From Prunus persica (taxonomy: Eukaryota; Streptophyta; Magnoliopsida; Rosales; Rosaceae), in the NCBI RefSeq assembly GCF_000346465.2, contig NC_034012.1, positions 24,195,811 to 24,259,810 of the forward strand: a DNA stretch of 64,000 nt. The letters run 5' to 3'. This document shows positions 11,549 to 22,140 of the stretch, in pieces. A program made the position numbers and the translations under genes. The number at the start of each line of letters is the position of its first letter. Within the stretch, counting starts at the first letter, position 1. The notes under the pieces are model-generated. The model saw nothing but the letters and a program-made list of their open reading frames with translations. It was not told where the DNA came from and ran no database searches.

Positions 11549-12076
11549 TCAAATGCGGCGACCGCGACCCATTAAGTTCATGACCCCTCCCACAGTGATG
11601 TCCCACTTTCCTTCTGCATCCACAATTTGTGCAAACTTCCTAAATAATTCGAAGCCGGATTCCAGTTGTTGTCGCTTCAGCTGAGCCATTTCGTCTGATT
11701 CTTTGAATGCAATAACTGCACTGGCAGGGGCATTTTCAAGTCTAGCTCTGACAGCCTTCATATGTAGGAGATGCATCCGGGCTTGATAACGCGCCCGAAT
11801 TGTGCGCTTTTTTATGACACCCCACCTAGCTTGGCCCACTTTAATTTTGCTAACTATGTCTGCATGGAGATTTTTCCAGAACATGGTATTGGCTCGACAT
11901 TGCTGCAGTCCATGGACCCAGTCTTCAGTGTCTTCTGTTGCTGCTTTGCCAGGTGTTTCAGTGTCCCCTCCTTCAGTAATGGCAAGGGTTGGGTTTGGTG
12001 TGGGGTTGGGGTCCATGGGTGTTGGGTATTTACTGTGGGTTGGTGTGGCCATTAGTTTGACCAAACTGCCATTCAT
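11549..12076 (-). CDS. Unassigned MULE protein A (175 aa)
   Basis: Single open frame from ATG 12074-12076 (or the internal Met of MATPTHSK, eight codons later) to the stop at 11549. The N-terminal ~50 residues are rich in Pro, Thr and Asn (PTPMDPNPTPNPT), likely disordered. The middle is basic and helical (KKRTIRARYQARMHLLHMKA), and the end carries GFELFRKFAQIVDAEGKW and VGGVMNL. I do not recognise a family. The C-terminal block matches that of the gene at 13242-13841 (GFEMFRDYASVV, then W, then VGGVWQVL), so the two look like diverged paralogues in divergent orientation. Accessory MULE genes of unknown role are known (maize mudrB; VANC anti-silencing proteins in Arabidopsis VANDAL elements), but no similarity to those is claimed. 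Confidence 0.6.
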   Translation of the reverse strand: MNGSLVKLMATPTHSKYPTPMDPNPTPNPTLAITEGGDTETPGKAATEDTEDWVHGLQQCRANTMFWKNLHADIVSKIKVGQARWGVIKKRTIRARYQARMHLLHMKAVRARLENAPASAVIAFKESDEMAQLKRQQLESGFELFRKFAQIVDAEGKWDITVGGVMNLMGRGRRI

Positions 12077-13241
12077 TGTGATGTAGGTGAAATAGCTGCG
12101 CAGGCAGGGGGGTTTGACGGAGTAAGTGTGATGGAAATGTTGGGTGGATGCAGCTGGGTTACAATTAAATAGTGGGAGGTATTAATGACTAGGAGTAAAT
12201 CACTGTGCTGAAGAGGCGGGAGTTATTGGCGGGAGTTGTTGGGTCCAATTTTAGGCAGGAGTTATTGGCGGGAGTTGTTGAGCAACACATTTGACTTGGG
12301 CTGTGCATAATAACAGCTGTATATAACTATTGTTTACCATTGGTTGGTGGTTGTTGTATGGGACCCTTGTTGAATTTGCAATTTATTCTTTTTGTCCTCT
12401 TTCCCCAATTTCCCTCATGTACCAAAACTACAAATTGTCCCAAATATATGAGTACGGTAAATTGACAATGAATTGGCCAATTACAAAAATGGACCATGAA
12501 AGTATTTGTGTTTCCAATTTCCTGTTTCAGGGTGCATGTTTTCCTTGATATGAGTTCCATTTTTGTATATAACGGTGAATTCCTAACTCTTATTTTGTAC
12601 CATGTGAAAATATTTGTAGGTGTATTCATCCCACCAGACGTTTTATTCGCCTTTAAATTTTGGAAGATGGGACTGTATATGACTGATTTGGTGGTATTAT
12701 TTTGTTTTTAGATGGACTTGCCTATTGTCGTCATTTGTAGGGGATACTTTGTAATTTATGAACAAGTCTGTACAGTTAGTAAAATGAGTTAATGGGGAAC
12801 TTGCTACTAAGGGAGTTATTCATATGGCAGCACCTTCAATATTAATATAGTATAGAATTGTGATGAAGATTGTGTGTAATTTGTGTAGTCACTGTTGTTC
12901 AGGTGTGTATATTGGTACGGCCGATTATTCCAACGTTGACAGGTGTGTATTTTCGTATTTGGTCCGACTGTAATGGGCAAGTCTACAATGCTGTCAGTGA
13001 CAGACAGGAGTAATGACTGAAGACTGATTTTGTAATGTAGTCATTGAAAGCAATATAAAACAGACAACTTCGTCTATATAAGAGGGTCTAACCTACTCAT
13101 TCAATTCCATATATATCAGACACGAAAGCTGTACTAAAGCTCACCCTATTGTTGGTAACGAAAAGGAAGGTCCAGATTGATTTTGTAACGTTAACTGTTT
13201 TTCAGGGTGCATGTGTGCATTATCCCCATTTGAAGTTGAAG
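12077..13241. promoter_or_regulatory. Shared intergenic region between the divergent unassigned genes A and B
   Basis: About 1.17 kb between two divergently transcribed MULE genes, so it probably holds both promoters. It includes a direct repeat of GGCGGGAGTTGTTG-type sequence near 12212-12280, a TATA-like tctatataag near 13073-13082 on the plus strand, and a splice acceptor-like tgtttttcag ending near 13205 just before gene B. Confidence 0.4.
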
Positions 13242-13841
13242 ATGTCAGACGTAATCCCTCCAAACGAGGTTGTTAGTTACCCAGGAGACCAGCCATGGCA
13301 TGTCCCTTTCCCATCTCCACCTGGGACTCCAAATAACGATCCCACGTCATCCGGAAGTGAGGCAGACAACATTGATCCGCTAAAGAAAATAGCTGAAGTG
13401 AAGCATCACCTCCAATATTTGTGTACGGCAACGGATTGGTGGGAAACCAAATGCGATATTCATGGCCAGGTGATGGGCAACTTGACGAACAAGCTGAACA
13501 AAGCATTTGCTAGAGAAGTTAAGCAAACAATGAAAGCCCAAAGTCGAAGCGCGAAGTTAGCCTCCTTGACGTTACAATTGGAAGAAACAAAGAAAGATGC
13601 TGTCCAAAAATTCACTGACTCTGAAGAATTTAACCATGAACTGGTTGAATGTTTTAACAATGGGTTCGAGATGTTCCGGGATTATGCTTCCGTCGTGTCA
13701 CCAGACTACAATTGGAGCGAAATAGATGTTGGTGGTGTCTGGCAGGTGCTGAATAAGGGTGGCCAGGGAATGGCTGATCATAGCCTTGTGCATGCAGCGA
13801 GGAAGAAGACCAAAGAATTGGATCTATTCATGGACCTGTAA
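13242..13841 (+). CDS. Unassigned MULE protein B (199 aa)
   Basis: Open frame from ATG 13242 (MSDVIPPNEVV) to the stop at 13839-13841; upstream in-frame codons belong to an inferred leader exon after an acceptor near 13205. The N-terminal third is Pro/Ser-rich and acidic. The centre has Trp/His/Cys-containing helices (VKHHLQYLCTATDWWETKCD) and a Lys-rich coiled-coil-like stretch. The end has CFNNGFEMFRDYASVVSPDY and DVGGVWQVLNKGGQG. No family recognised. It shares the GFExFR...VGGV block with protein A at 11549-12076, which marks the pair as likely paralogues and argues that both are real genes rather than chance ORFs. Confidence 0.6.
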   Translation: MSDVIPPNEVVSYPGDQPWHVPFPSPPGTPNNDPTSSGSEADNIDPLKKIAEVKHHLQYLCTATDWWETKCDIHGQVMGNLTNKLNKAFAREVKQTMKAQSRSAKLASLTLQLEETKKDAVQKFTDSEEFNHELVECFNNGFEMFRDYASVVSPDYNWSEIDVGGVWQVLNKGGQGMADHSLVHAARKKTKELDLFMDL

Positions 13842-15132
13842 ACATGGTGATTTTGTGGAAGGGTTTCTGTAGCTGGGTCAGGGTAAGTACGGGTGGAATC
13901 ATTTTGTATGTATTTGGTGGCTTTTGTTTGAATGTGGTGCCTTGTTTACGCCTTCCTCTTATTCTCACCGTTGAGTGGGAAATTACTTAGTTTGTATAAA
14001 TATGAAGTACTGTAACGTGGAGGTGTGCTTATTAAACGTTTATTGGCCTCATATTACAAGCATTAAGGATGTATATTGTGGTTGTATTGTATAATTATTA
14101 ACACATATTGTAATCGTATTGTGCTTATAGTACGGTTTTATTGGTGCTTTATGGATATACACCTCATATTATAGCCTCTACATCTGAGTAATTATAAACA
14201 GTGACTCTAGCAATGGTCGTGTATATGGAGGGTTTCGGACAGATCGATGGTTATGACGCGCGGAATATCCATGGAAATATGGGACATGTATTGATACCTT
14301 AAGGCAATTGGATACAAACCACGGACACTGTGACCAACAATATAGAACACTAATAACTGACTTTGTTATTTTGCAAAACAGGTTGGATTGGAAAAGTTAT
14401 AGGTAGAGAGTCCATAGGCACTAATCACACACAAATGGGGAAGGGTTTGTTCCTCTGTGTGTGTGACATGAAGTGAATAATTAACTATTTGAAAGTCCAT
14501 ATAACGATAGTAGTGATGTGTTCACCATGTGTAGCTGCATGGATAGTTTCCCAAATAATTACATGTTAGTTAGCCTTCTAGGCCCTTTCATTTGGGACAG
14601 AAACCGTTTTCATTACACTACCAATAGCCGTGCAACAAAGGTACAATACAATACCAATACGATGGCAACAAAGGTACAATACAATACCAATACGATGGCA
14701 ACAAAGGTACAATACAATACCAATACGGTGCATATAAAGACAGGACATAACGTTGTGTAGGAAAGGAAACCAAGTGATGCGAACGTGACTACAATCACAT
14801 TTCACAACAGCAAATCGAATACAATTTAAATGAAAATAAAAGGCACATCACAAACGAATAGAAATGCTAATCTGTAAGACACATTGGCCAGAGGAACACT
14901 GTTAAATAACAGCTGGTTTCCATAAAACAGGTGGAACTGTATGTTCACAAATTGCTACTAATAATAGGCTCTCATTGCAAGGAACTTGTTACCTTGTTCC
15001 ATATGCTTCACATGACCGTTTAATTGACGGACTTCCATGTATGCAGCATCACCGAACCTATTCATGAATATCACAGTTGATGACAACTGAGGTACAAACT
15101 GAACAACTGTACAATATGCGCAATTAGACACT
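13842..15132. other. MULE internal spacer between gene B and the transposase
   Basis: AT-rich, no gene recognised. It contains the 33-bp triple repeat at 14632-14730. The 3' regions of gene B (plus) and the transposase (minus) converge here. Confidence 0.5.
14632..14730 (+). repeat. Three tandem copies of a 33-bp unit
   Basis: GCAACAAAGGTACAATACAA... repeats three times with a period of 33; the third copy differs by one base near its end (ACGGTG for ACGATG). Because 33 is a multiple of 3 the array stays open in several frames, but nothing suggests it is translated. Confidence 0.93.
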
Positions 15133-17586
15133 TCAGTTCTTGAGAGGGACAGATTGTTTGCATGTATTTCGGTAGTGGCCCTTCACACCACACCTTGAGT
15201 ATTTTTTTTGCCGGGAGTCCTCTCCTTTTGAAGGTAGTCTTTGCATTTTGCGACGGCCCGGCATAACCTTACAAACAGGAGGAAGGATTTTGACATTGTT
15301 CAAATGTTCGGGAATAACCCATGTGCCTTTAGGTGGTACAGGATAAATAGATTCAGCATATGCCGCTGCCCATGTAGCTCGTGTATAATAAGAAGAGGCA
15401 AAGGAGTAGGGGTTCAAATTCAAGTGCCGACATACCGCAATAGCATGCTTGCACGGGAGTTGCTCCAAGTCAAATTTCCTGCACGTACAACTACGGTTTG
15501 CCAAGTGCACCAGACCGTTCAAATCACCATCCAGAACATTATACTCAACATCATTGATTTTGACCACATTCATCCTTGATGCAGCGTCTAACCTCTTCCT
15601 TAACTTCTGTTCACCCAAATCAGGGCACAATGTAGAATGACATTTCATTGCTAAATCTCGACGTTGACTAAACCAAGTGAGAAGTAAATTTGTGATTTCA
15701 TCGATCAAGTGTAGGACCGGAAGCATCCTTGCAAAACGAAGAACTGAATTAATGGACTCCACAATATTCGTTGTCATCACATTATAGTGTCGTCCATCAC
15801 AGTGGGCCCGAGACCACTTATGAACGCCTGCACGTAGTAGATAAGTTCGCACTCGCTCATTGTTTATCATCGAGAAGTGACGATTGAACTCCGCTAGACG
15901 ATAAGACTTCGCTGCCCTTATAAAATACCCCAATATCGGATCCCGTTGCTTCAAGTGAAATGAGGCTTTCATATTGCCCTTCAAGTGATAAAAGCAAATA
16001 CCATGGCTTGCCCCAGGAAAAACTCTACGCAACCCATGTTGTATGCTAACATTGCGATCAGATATGACAACAAGATTCGAGCAATCACTAATTGCACAAT
16101 GTAATTTTCTCAAAAACCACTCCCATGCTGCATCGGTCTCCAAATCTCCAATCCCAAAGGCAACAGGATATATGTTGCGATTTCCGTCAAATGCGGTCGC
16201 AACAAACAAAACACCTTTATACTTGCACTTCAAATGGGTAGCATCAACAGCAATCATGGGCCGCATTGACGACTTAAATCCTCGTATGCATGCACCAATT
16301 GACATAAAAAAATATAAGAAGTGGTCGGCTGCATCAGTCTGAATGTATGTCAAAGTTCCCGGATTTGTACGCTCCAACTCATAACAATAGGAAGGGAGAA
16401 GGGAATACGACTCTTCTGCAGACCCTCTCATTGTTTTGAAAGCTAACTCTCGGCTTCTCCAAGCTGTAGAGTAGCTTATGCTGACACCAATTTTTTTTTT
16501 CACATCTGTCTTTATATCAGCTGCAGTATAAATGCTGCGCGAATCCTGAAATCTCCATTTAACACAGTCAGACACCAATTCGGCCGTAGCTTGAGGATGG
16601 TGACTACTTACAAACCTCAGATCACATTCATGAAGTGGATCGTATTTAACAACTTTAAACTCATGTAATCCAACCTTATATGCCCGAAGTTTCCAAGGGC
16701 AAGGCACCTGCCAACAGCGAACACAAAACCGACGCTTCCCAGATTGGACTGTTCTGAACCGAAAGTGGCCTCTAATTGCTGCTAAACTGATGGTTTTTAA
16801 AAGGGCAATCTTATTTGGATAAACTCGGCCAACCTTCAAATTTGCTTCCCAATTTATGCACGAAAGGCTTCCACCATAACCAATATATTCCACACTCTCA
16901 CCATGCTTCGAATCAACCCGAATTGTATGCATTTCACTCGAACTTGATTGCCGGGGAGGTTCAGATTGCACCTGTCTACACTGCACAGTGGAGGGTTCCG
17001 CACTGCTGTCCTCATGAGGATGCACAATTGGTGCAGAGTACGGTTCCTCTTCATTGCTAGGTTGATACAAATCAGCAACTATGTTTTCACCGCTTTCAAA
17101 ATGAACTTCTTCAACCCAATCACTCCAATTAAAACCATTCCCACCATTTTCAGTTTCATTGTGCGCAATTGCCACATTTCTTCGTTCCACAACAAAGGTA
17201 GCAGGAGCATTGCTACTCTCAACGCTTACAATGCCATTGCACCCTTCAATACCATGACCTTCGATATTTTTCAAGCTTGCTACTAAAGGGGTTACTTTAG
17301 AGGCCATAACATCTGTGTTGTACTTGAGAAAATATTGAACATCATCATTGTTTTCAACCCTTATCTGCTTACTGACAGATGCGGATACAGGAACTGAATA
17401 CTTCAATGTGACACTATATTTCGTGGGCTCTGCATCCATGATCTTATAAATGCGTTCAACAAGTTCGGAAAACGTTACGTTCCGTGACACTATTATGCCT
17501 TTAGCCACCCCACCTTCATAACTCTCAATGTTATCCTTCTTAACCCAACTTCCATTGTAGCATACCAAAATTCCAACTGTATCCAT
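15133..17586 (-). CDS. MuDR-type MULE transposase, apparently intact (817 aa)
   Basis: One uninterrupted frame; the start is ATG at 17584-17586 (MDTVGILVCYNG), directly after an acceptor-like tttttgcag, so an upstream leader intron is likely. Residues ~1-95 resemble the PB1-like N-terminal domain of MuDR proteins. About 249-325 form the MuDR DNA-binding/zinc region (RFCVRCWQVPCPWKLRAYKV, then HEC). About 440-610 form the DDE core: Asp in MIAVDATHLK, Asp in VVISDRN, Glu in TTNIVESINS. About 700-720 form the SWIM finger CTCRKFDLEQLPCKHAIAVC with its C-x-C...C-x-H ligands. The extreme C-terminus has a zinc-knuckle relic, RCGVKGHYRNTC, in which the first Cys is replaced by Tyr. The protein cuts and joins at the 129-bp TIRs. 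Length and domain order are normal for the family. Confidence 0.93.
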   Translation of the reverse strand: MDTVGILVCYNGSWVKKDNIESYEGGVAKGIIVSRNVTFSELVERIYKIMDAEPTKYSVTLKYSVPVSASVSKQIRVENNDDVQYFLKYNTDVMASKVTPLVASLKNIEGHGIEGCNGIVSVESSNAPATFVVERRNVAIAHNETENGGNGFNWSDWVEEVHFESGENIVADLYQPSNEEEPYSAPIVHPHEDSSAEPSTVQCRQVQSEPPRQSSSSEMHTIRVDSKHGESVEYIGYGGSLSCINWEANLKVGRVYPNKIALLKTISLAAIRGHFRFRTVQSGKRRFCVRCWQVPCPWKLRAYKVGLHEFKVVKYDPLHECDLRFVSSHHPQATAELVSDCVKWRFQDSRSIYTAADIKTDVKKKIGVSISYSTAWRSRELAFKTMRGSAEESYSLLPSYCYELERTNPGTLTYIQTDAADHFLYFFMSIGACIRGFKSSMRPMIAVDATHLKCKYKGVLFVATAFDGNRNIYPVAFGIGDLETDAAWEWFLRKLHCAISDCSNLVVISDRNVSIQHGLRRVFPGASHGICFYHLKGNMKASFHLKQRDPILGYFIRAAKSYRLAEFNRHFSMINNERVRTYLLRAGVHKWSRAHCDGRHYNVMTTNIVESINSVLRFARMLPVLHLIDEITNLLLTWFSQRRDLAMKCHSTLCPDLGEQKLRKRLDAASRMNVVKINDVEYNVLDGDLNGLVHLANRSCTCRKFDLEQLPCKHAIAVCRHLNLNPYSFASSYYTRATWAAAYAESIYPVPPKGTWVIPEHLNNVKILPPVCKVMPGRRKMQRLPSKGEDSRQKKYSRCGVKGHYRNTCKQSVPLKN

Positions 17587-18633
17587 TTCTGCAAAAAACA
17601 TAAATAATTACTACACCGATTCATAACACTAAAAAATACAAAATAGATGAATAAAAACATGCACAACAATCATTCCACTACACATATCATCTTCTAAATC
17701 CTCAAATCTTCAAACTCAAATTGTAGCTGCTTCAACAATTAACTTTTATTCCTTTTTGTTTTTTTTCTGATTTTGTACATATCTGTGGGTTCCAAGTTAT
17801 TAACAAACTAACATACACATACAATGGCAGAAATATGAACCCTCTAACCCTCCAAGTCTTTTGCACAAATGTAAACGCCTTCAACAAAAGGATCAGGTTG
17901 TGATAGAAAGCGTATAATGTAGTACAAGCTCAATTACCAAATTCGAAACCAAAACACACAAACTATACTTCTTACCAAAACAAACCCAGAATGCCAATAA
18001 ATTCCCCACATTAGCATCTAAATTAAGCCTAACACTAGCCGTATTTACAAATTTTTAGGCCAGACAAAGTTAACATATGATTTTTCTGTGTGCTGTTATT
18101 TTCACCATTATCAAACACATTGCACTACATTATACACGCATTCGGTCAATGTTAAACAAAATTCAAGTTAACCAGACAGCTCCCACTGCAGATAATATCA
18201 CAAACTATGAATTTCAACATATCACAACAAGTGCAAACTGAAAATTTAAGCTTTTATGCCCTCTGTGCTAAAAAAGGGATGAACGATTTCATAATACACA
18301 TACACTACCAAACCAATATCACAACTCACATCCGTTCACAACGACACCGGAAGTCGCCACTTTCCCTTCTCTGTGGAATCGCAGCAGTTAGCTCGATCTG
18401 GAGGTCAACAATGGAGGCCGTGCCTTCCGGCTTCGCTGCGCCCAAACTAGGGTCCCAAATTTGAGGACATCTGGGTTATGACGATGGATGGGTTGCGAAC
18501 TGGATTGCTCAGTGGGAACATGTCTCGCAACCTGGAGTTCCCCCAATTTTTGCCAACCTTCCAACACAGAGGAGAGAGAGTTGAGCTGAGTTCAGACAAG
18601 TTCCCTTTCAGAAAAGGGGTGGCAACGGGTTGC
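17587..18633 (-). promoter_or_regulatory. Inferred transposase promoter and leader region of the MULE
   Basis: About 1 kb between the transposase start and the right TIR. The acceptor tttgcag lies just before the ATG, so the leader is probably spliced. No other coding sequence recognised. Confidence 0.4.
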
Positions 18634-18762
18634 TACATGTGCTTTTATATGGAGGGCAGTTTGGTCATTTCACGTTCAAAAGTGATTATATCAGAACACA
18701 ATTTGTAACCTGATTATTTCAGAATACCACTTGTGAAAAGTGATTATATCAGCATATTTCCC
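18634..18762 (-). repeat. MULE right terminal inverted repeat
   Basis: 129 bp, inverted copy of 3302-3430 with two mismatches, ending in ...TATTTCCC followed by the 9-bp duplication. Confidence 0.95.
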
Positions 18763-18771
18763 ATATTTCTT
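18763..18771 (+). repeat. MULE target-site duplication, right copy
   Basis: ATATTTCTT, identical to 3293-3301. Confidence 0.93.
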
Positions 18772-20065
18772 TCTGTTAGGCCACGTGTGGACACCAAATT
18801 TGTTTCTTAAAATCAATTGCATTTTAACACTACCAATTAGTTTCCGCATAGGCCCAAACTGTAATGTTAATATGCAATTGCAAGCTCCCTAAACCCTACG
18901 CTCTAAACCTTAAACACTTCATTTTTAAAAAATTAAAAATCAGAAAAATATATCGAAAATTGCTATAAACTCTTTATGACATTATCTTCGATTATGAAGA
19001 TCTAAAATCATGATTCCATATATTTGAGTTCATGATAATGGTTAAATTAAAGAACAAGAGTGTTATGTTATAGAACATAACTAGCAATGGCACTCGCACA
19101 ATGCTGCAAGTTTTAAAACTGTGTGAAATGTGTACAAAATCGTGAAAATATATAGGGAAAATGGTACTATTTATATAAACATGGAGATCTAAATAGTGAC
19201 ATCATGCTTTGTTTAGCAAGCTTAAGTTACAAAAAATAGACTAATAACATGTTTTATATGCTACTTGTCATGTTAAAATATTGACCATATTTTAATAAAC
19301 CAAACGGCAATCAAAATATTAAAATATTAGCAGTTTTGAGTTTCTCATTGTTCAAAAGAGTTTGGACAGGTCTTTATATATATGCTATTGGGTGGTGGAA
19401 GGAGGTTTTTTTGCCTTGATGTTTGTTGGAAGGGGATCTTTCTCTTGCTGGCTATGTTGTAGAGGTGGCTTATGTTCTTTCTTGTCCTCTGCAAGGATTT
19501 TAACTCTGTTGGTACAAATTTGGAAAATGGCAGGTGTTAGTGTAGATAAATGGAAAATTTTGAGTGAAAGCAATAACTATTATGACATAATAAAGTTCAA
19601 AAATCCAATAGGACAAACCACAGTTTAGATACATCTAGCATTTAGGAAAATAGGGTTTTGGTCTGCTGTCACAATCTTCTGTGTGGAGTTGGCGCTAGTT
19701 TGGCCGTCGGGGTTTCTCATCATCTGAGTGGTGTGTTGGAGTTGGGTTTCTTATCATCTGCAGGGTTTCCCATCATTAGGTGGTGGTGTTGGTTCTGTTT
19801 TGGTTGACAGGGTTTGAGTTTTTGTCTCAGGGTTTGGTTTGGTCACCTAGATTTGAGTTTCTTCTCAAAGTCTTGGCTACGTGCTGCTTTTTCTAAGGCT
19901 AATGGATCCCATCAATGGGATTACACAGGGGCTTACTAGATCTCTTGCGATTTCAGAGGCGGAGGCTGACAAAGTTGTTGGTCTTGATGATCTCGATGGC
20001 CTAACCAGCCGTCCAATAGGGGAACTGCTGCTCTATAGCACACACGCTGGAAGAATCCAACGCTA
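18772..20065. other. AT-rich intergenic DNA
   Basis: No supported gene. Short ORFs around 19362-19628 and 19881-20090 lack recognisable domains. The stretch near 19670-19870 is G/T-rich with several repeats of GGTTTC/GTTTCTCATCATC, possibly old repeat debris. Confidence 0.5.
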
Positions 20066-20480
20066 CGTGTGGCCCCGTCAAGGCCTATAGCACATCCGAC
20101 CAAAGATGCACGGATCTCTACCACATGCTGGAAAATTCAACACCACTTGTGGCCAATCTAAGTCCTTGTAGACTGCCCCGCCAAGGGCCTACAGCACACC
20201 CGACCAAAGGTGCTCGGACCTTTACCACACTCCGAAAAATCCAACGCCACGTGCGGTAAAGTGATAGTAACTAAATGAGCCCACACGCCGGAAAAATCCA
20301 ACAATACGTGTAGCTAAACCAAAGCATGTCCTACGCGCGCGGACTGCCTTGCCAAGGGCCTACGGCATACCCGAGCAAAGGTCCCCGGACCTTTACCACA
20401 CACCGAAAAATCCAACACCACGTGTAATAAAGTAACCAATATCCAAGGGAGCCCACAAGCCGGAAAATCCAAAGCCAAGT
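20066..20480 (+). repeat. Degenerate tandem repeat, period ~171 bp
   Basis: A unit beginning GACTGCC..GCCAAGGGCCTA and containing GGACCTTTACCACAC, CCGAAAAATCCAAC and CACGTG-like blocks occurs at about 20171 and 20342, with a more diverged partial copy from about 20066. CACACGCCGGAAAAATCCAA-type subrepeats lie between. Likely part of a dispersed repeat; class unknown. Confidence 0.7.
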
Positions 20481-20539
20481 GTGGGCACAGTAATCAGGGA
20501 AGGTATATATGATGGTGAGATTCACAACCCATATATATA

Positions 20540-21724
20540 TAATATAGAAATAATATACCCTCCCTTAATTTATTTTTCCCAAAATCTCAATATTCCATTG
20601 TACCCAAATGTTTATTCATAGTATAAAAAATAAACTCTCACAAGCATAAATTCCATAAAGACCCAAAATATTCATAGTCTCAATAATCAAAATTATCCAA
20701 AGCATATAAGTATGCAAGACAATCCATAAAACACTTTCATGATCAAACCCCATATCACCCAATCCATATATTTTAATAATAACCATGATAAAAATAATAA
20801 TCCCTGGAAAAACCATATCACATTCCGATAAAATCATAGTCAAAACATATATAAAACATCAATAAACCAAATAAGCCAAGTTCTAAATCAAATCTCATTT
20901 ATGCATGCAATTCTATATTGGAAAAGTAACGCTCAATTAAAACAATGTCCACTCACTTCCTAATAATTCTAGCCAAGTCCCAAGACTCACTTTCACAACC
21001 AATCAATCAAGTATCCCATAATCATATATTCCATAACTTCAAATATTCCACAAACTTCTAGTATCAATAATATAATCTCATAATCCCAACATAGTCAAAA
21101 TAACTCAAATAACAAACAAGACTCGTTCAAGGTCATCTTAGTACTTTTCGAAGGGTGAAAATACTTTGGAAGTCTCCCGGTCAACCGAGGGGTCAAACTT
21201 CCCATATTGGTTAACAGGGCCCGTAGGGCCACGACCTCTGATTTTCGACCCGAAAGTTCCTACGAGTTCAACAAAGCCTAGTTAACACGTCCTGTAAGTT
21301 TGGTTTCAACCGAGTGGTCGGATCTAAGCCAATCGCGCAATCAGACAGCAATCGATTCGCCTAACACTGGAATCATTGATTCAGAGTATCCGGAACTCCG
21401 ATTCTCAATCCGCAAGTTCCTACACAATCCTAAGGTACAGAGAACAACATATTTGAAGTTGGAACCAATCTAACGGTCCGAACCTATTGAACCTAGATAT
21501 CGCCTATTAGGCGTAATATCTGTTCGACTGTCATACGATAACTAAATTCAAATCCGAGCACACCGTCGAGCTTGGGAGGACAAAGAGAACATTTTAGAAC
21601 ACAATGGGTTGCCACCCAGTGGCCCACGCGCCGCGGGCACCGTGTAGGTGTCTTGAGAAAATTCTGGTGACCAGAAAATTCTTATAACACCCTACAATAC
21701 CTATACCAATAGATTTAGACTAAC

Positions 21725-21811
<87 letters not shown>

Positions 21812-22140
21812 GAAAGAGAGAGAGTTGATCTGTTTTTAAAATCCAACTTTGAAAAATTTATAATTGTGCGACTGCAGTTCCATTAACCACAACTTCTTTG
21901 TTTAAATTCTAATTTGGGCCCACTATGTGTCTACGAACTCGTGAGAGCGAGCTCTACACAACGGTGCCACTCATTTCCCCAAAGTCCTTCTGGATTAAAA
22001 AGTAACCAAAGTACCCTACTCTTATAGGGCAAAATTGTAATTTCACAAAAGAATTAAATTGGATTAGATCGATTAAATTGGGTCAAGGATGTTACAACAT
22101 AGTATTATTATTTCTCATAATGAACGGCTTAGTCCAGCAG
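20540..22140. repeat. Repeat-like non-coding DNA with a long (GA)n tract, possible retrotransposon or LTR remnant
   Basis: A 1.6-kb region without ORFs. The 20540-21120 part is A-rich with many CATA/AATCC words; 21120-21560 is more GC-balanced. It ends near a ...gggtcaaggatgttacaaca motif at ~22080-22098 that could be an LTR or leader edge. No matching second end or target duplication found. Confidence 0.3.
21727..21826. repeat. (AG)n microsatellite, ~100 bp
   Basis: Almost pure AG dinucleotides to about 21805, then imperfect (agatagagagaaagagagag). Likely polymorphic in length. Confidence 0.97.

Larger units (their letters stand above)
3302..18762. mobile_element. Giant Mutator-like element (MULE), 15,461 bp
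   Basis: The boundaries are directly visible. Terminal inverted repeats of 129 bp lie at 3302-3430 and 18634-18762, starting GGGAAATAT. They differ only at two adjacent bases near position 10. The element is flanked on both sides by the same 9 bases, ATATTTCTT (3293-3301 and 18763-18771), the duplication length expected of Mutator. Inside are a MuDR-type transposase on the minus strand, a DUF1985 gene and a Ulp1 peptidase gene on the plus strand, a GRF-zinc-finger gene (minus) and two small unassigned genes (one on each strand). Plant MULEs that carry Ulp1-like peptidases are known (the KI-MULE/Kaonashi class), and this element fits that class. The near-identical TIRs, perfect duplication and open transposase imply a fairly recent insertion, and possibly an autonomous element except for lesions in the peptidase gene. 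Confidence 0.95.

Noticed and set aside
15241..17286. Plus-strand ORFs over the MULE transposase
   Set aside because: Antisense shadows of the intact minus-strand transposase.
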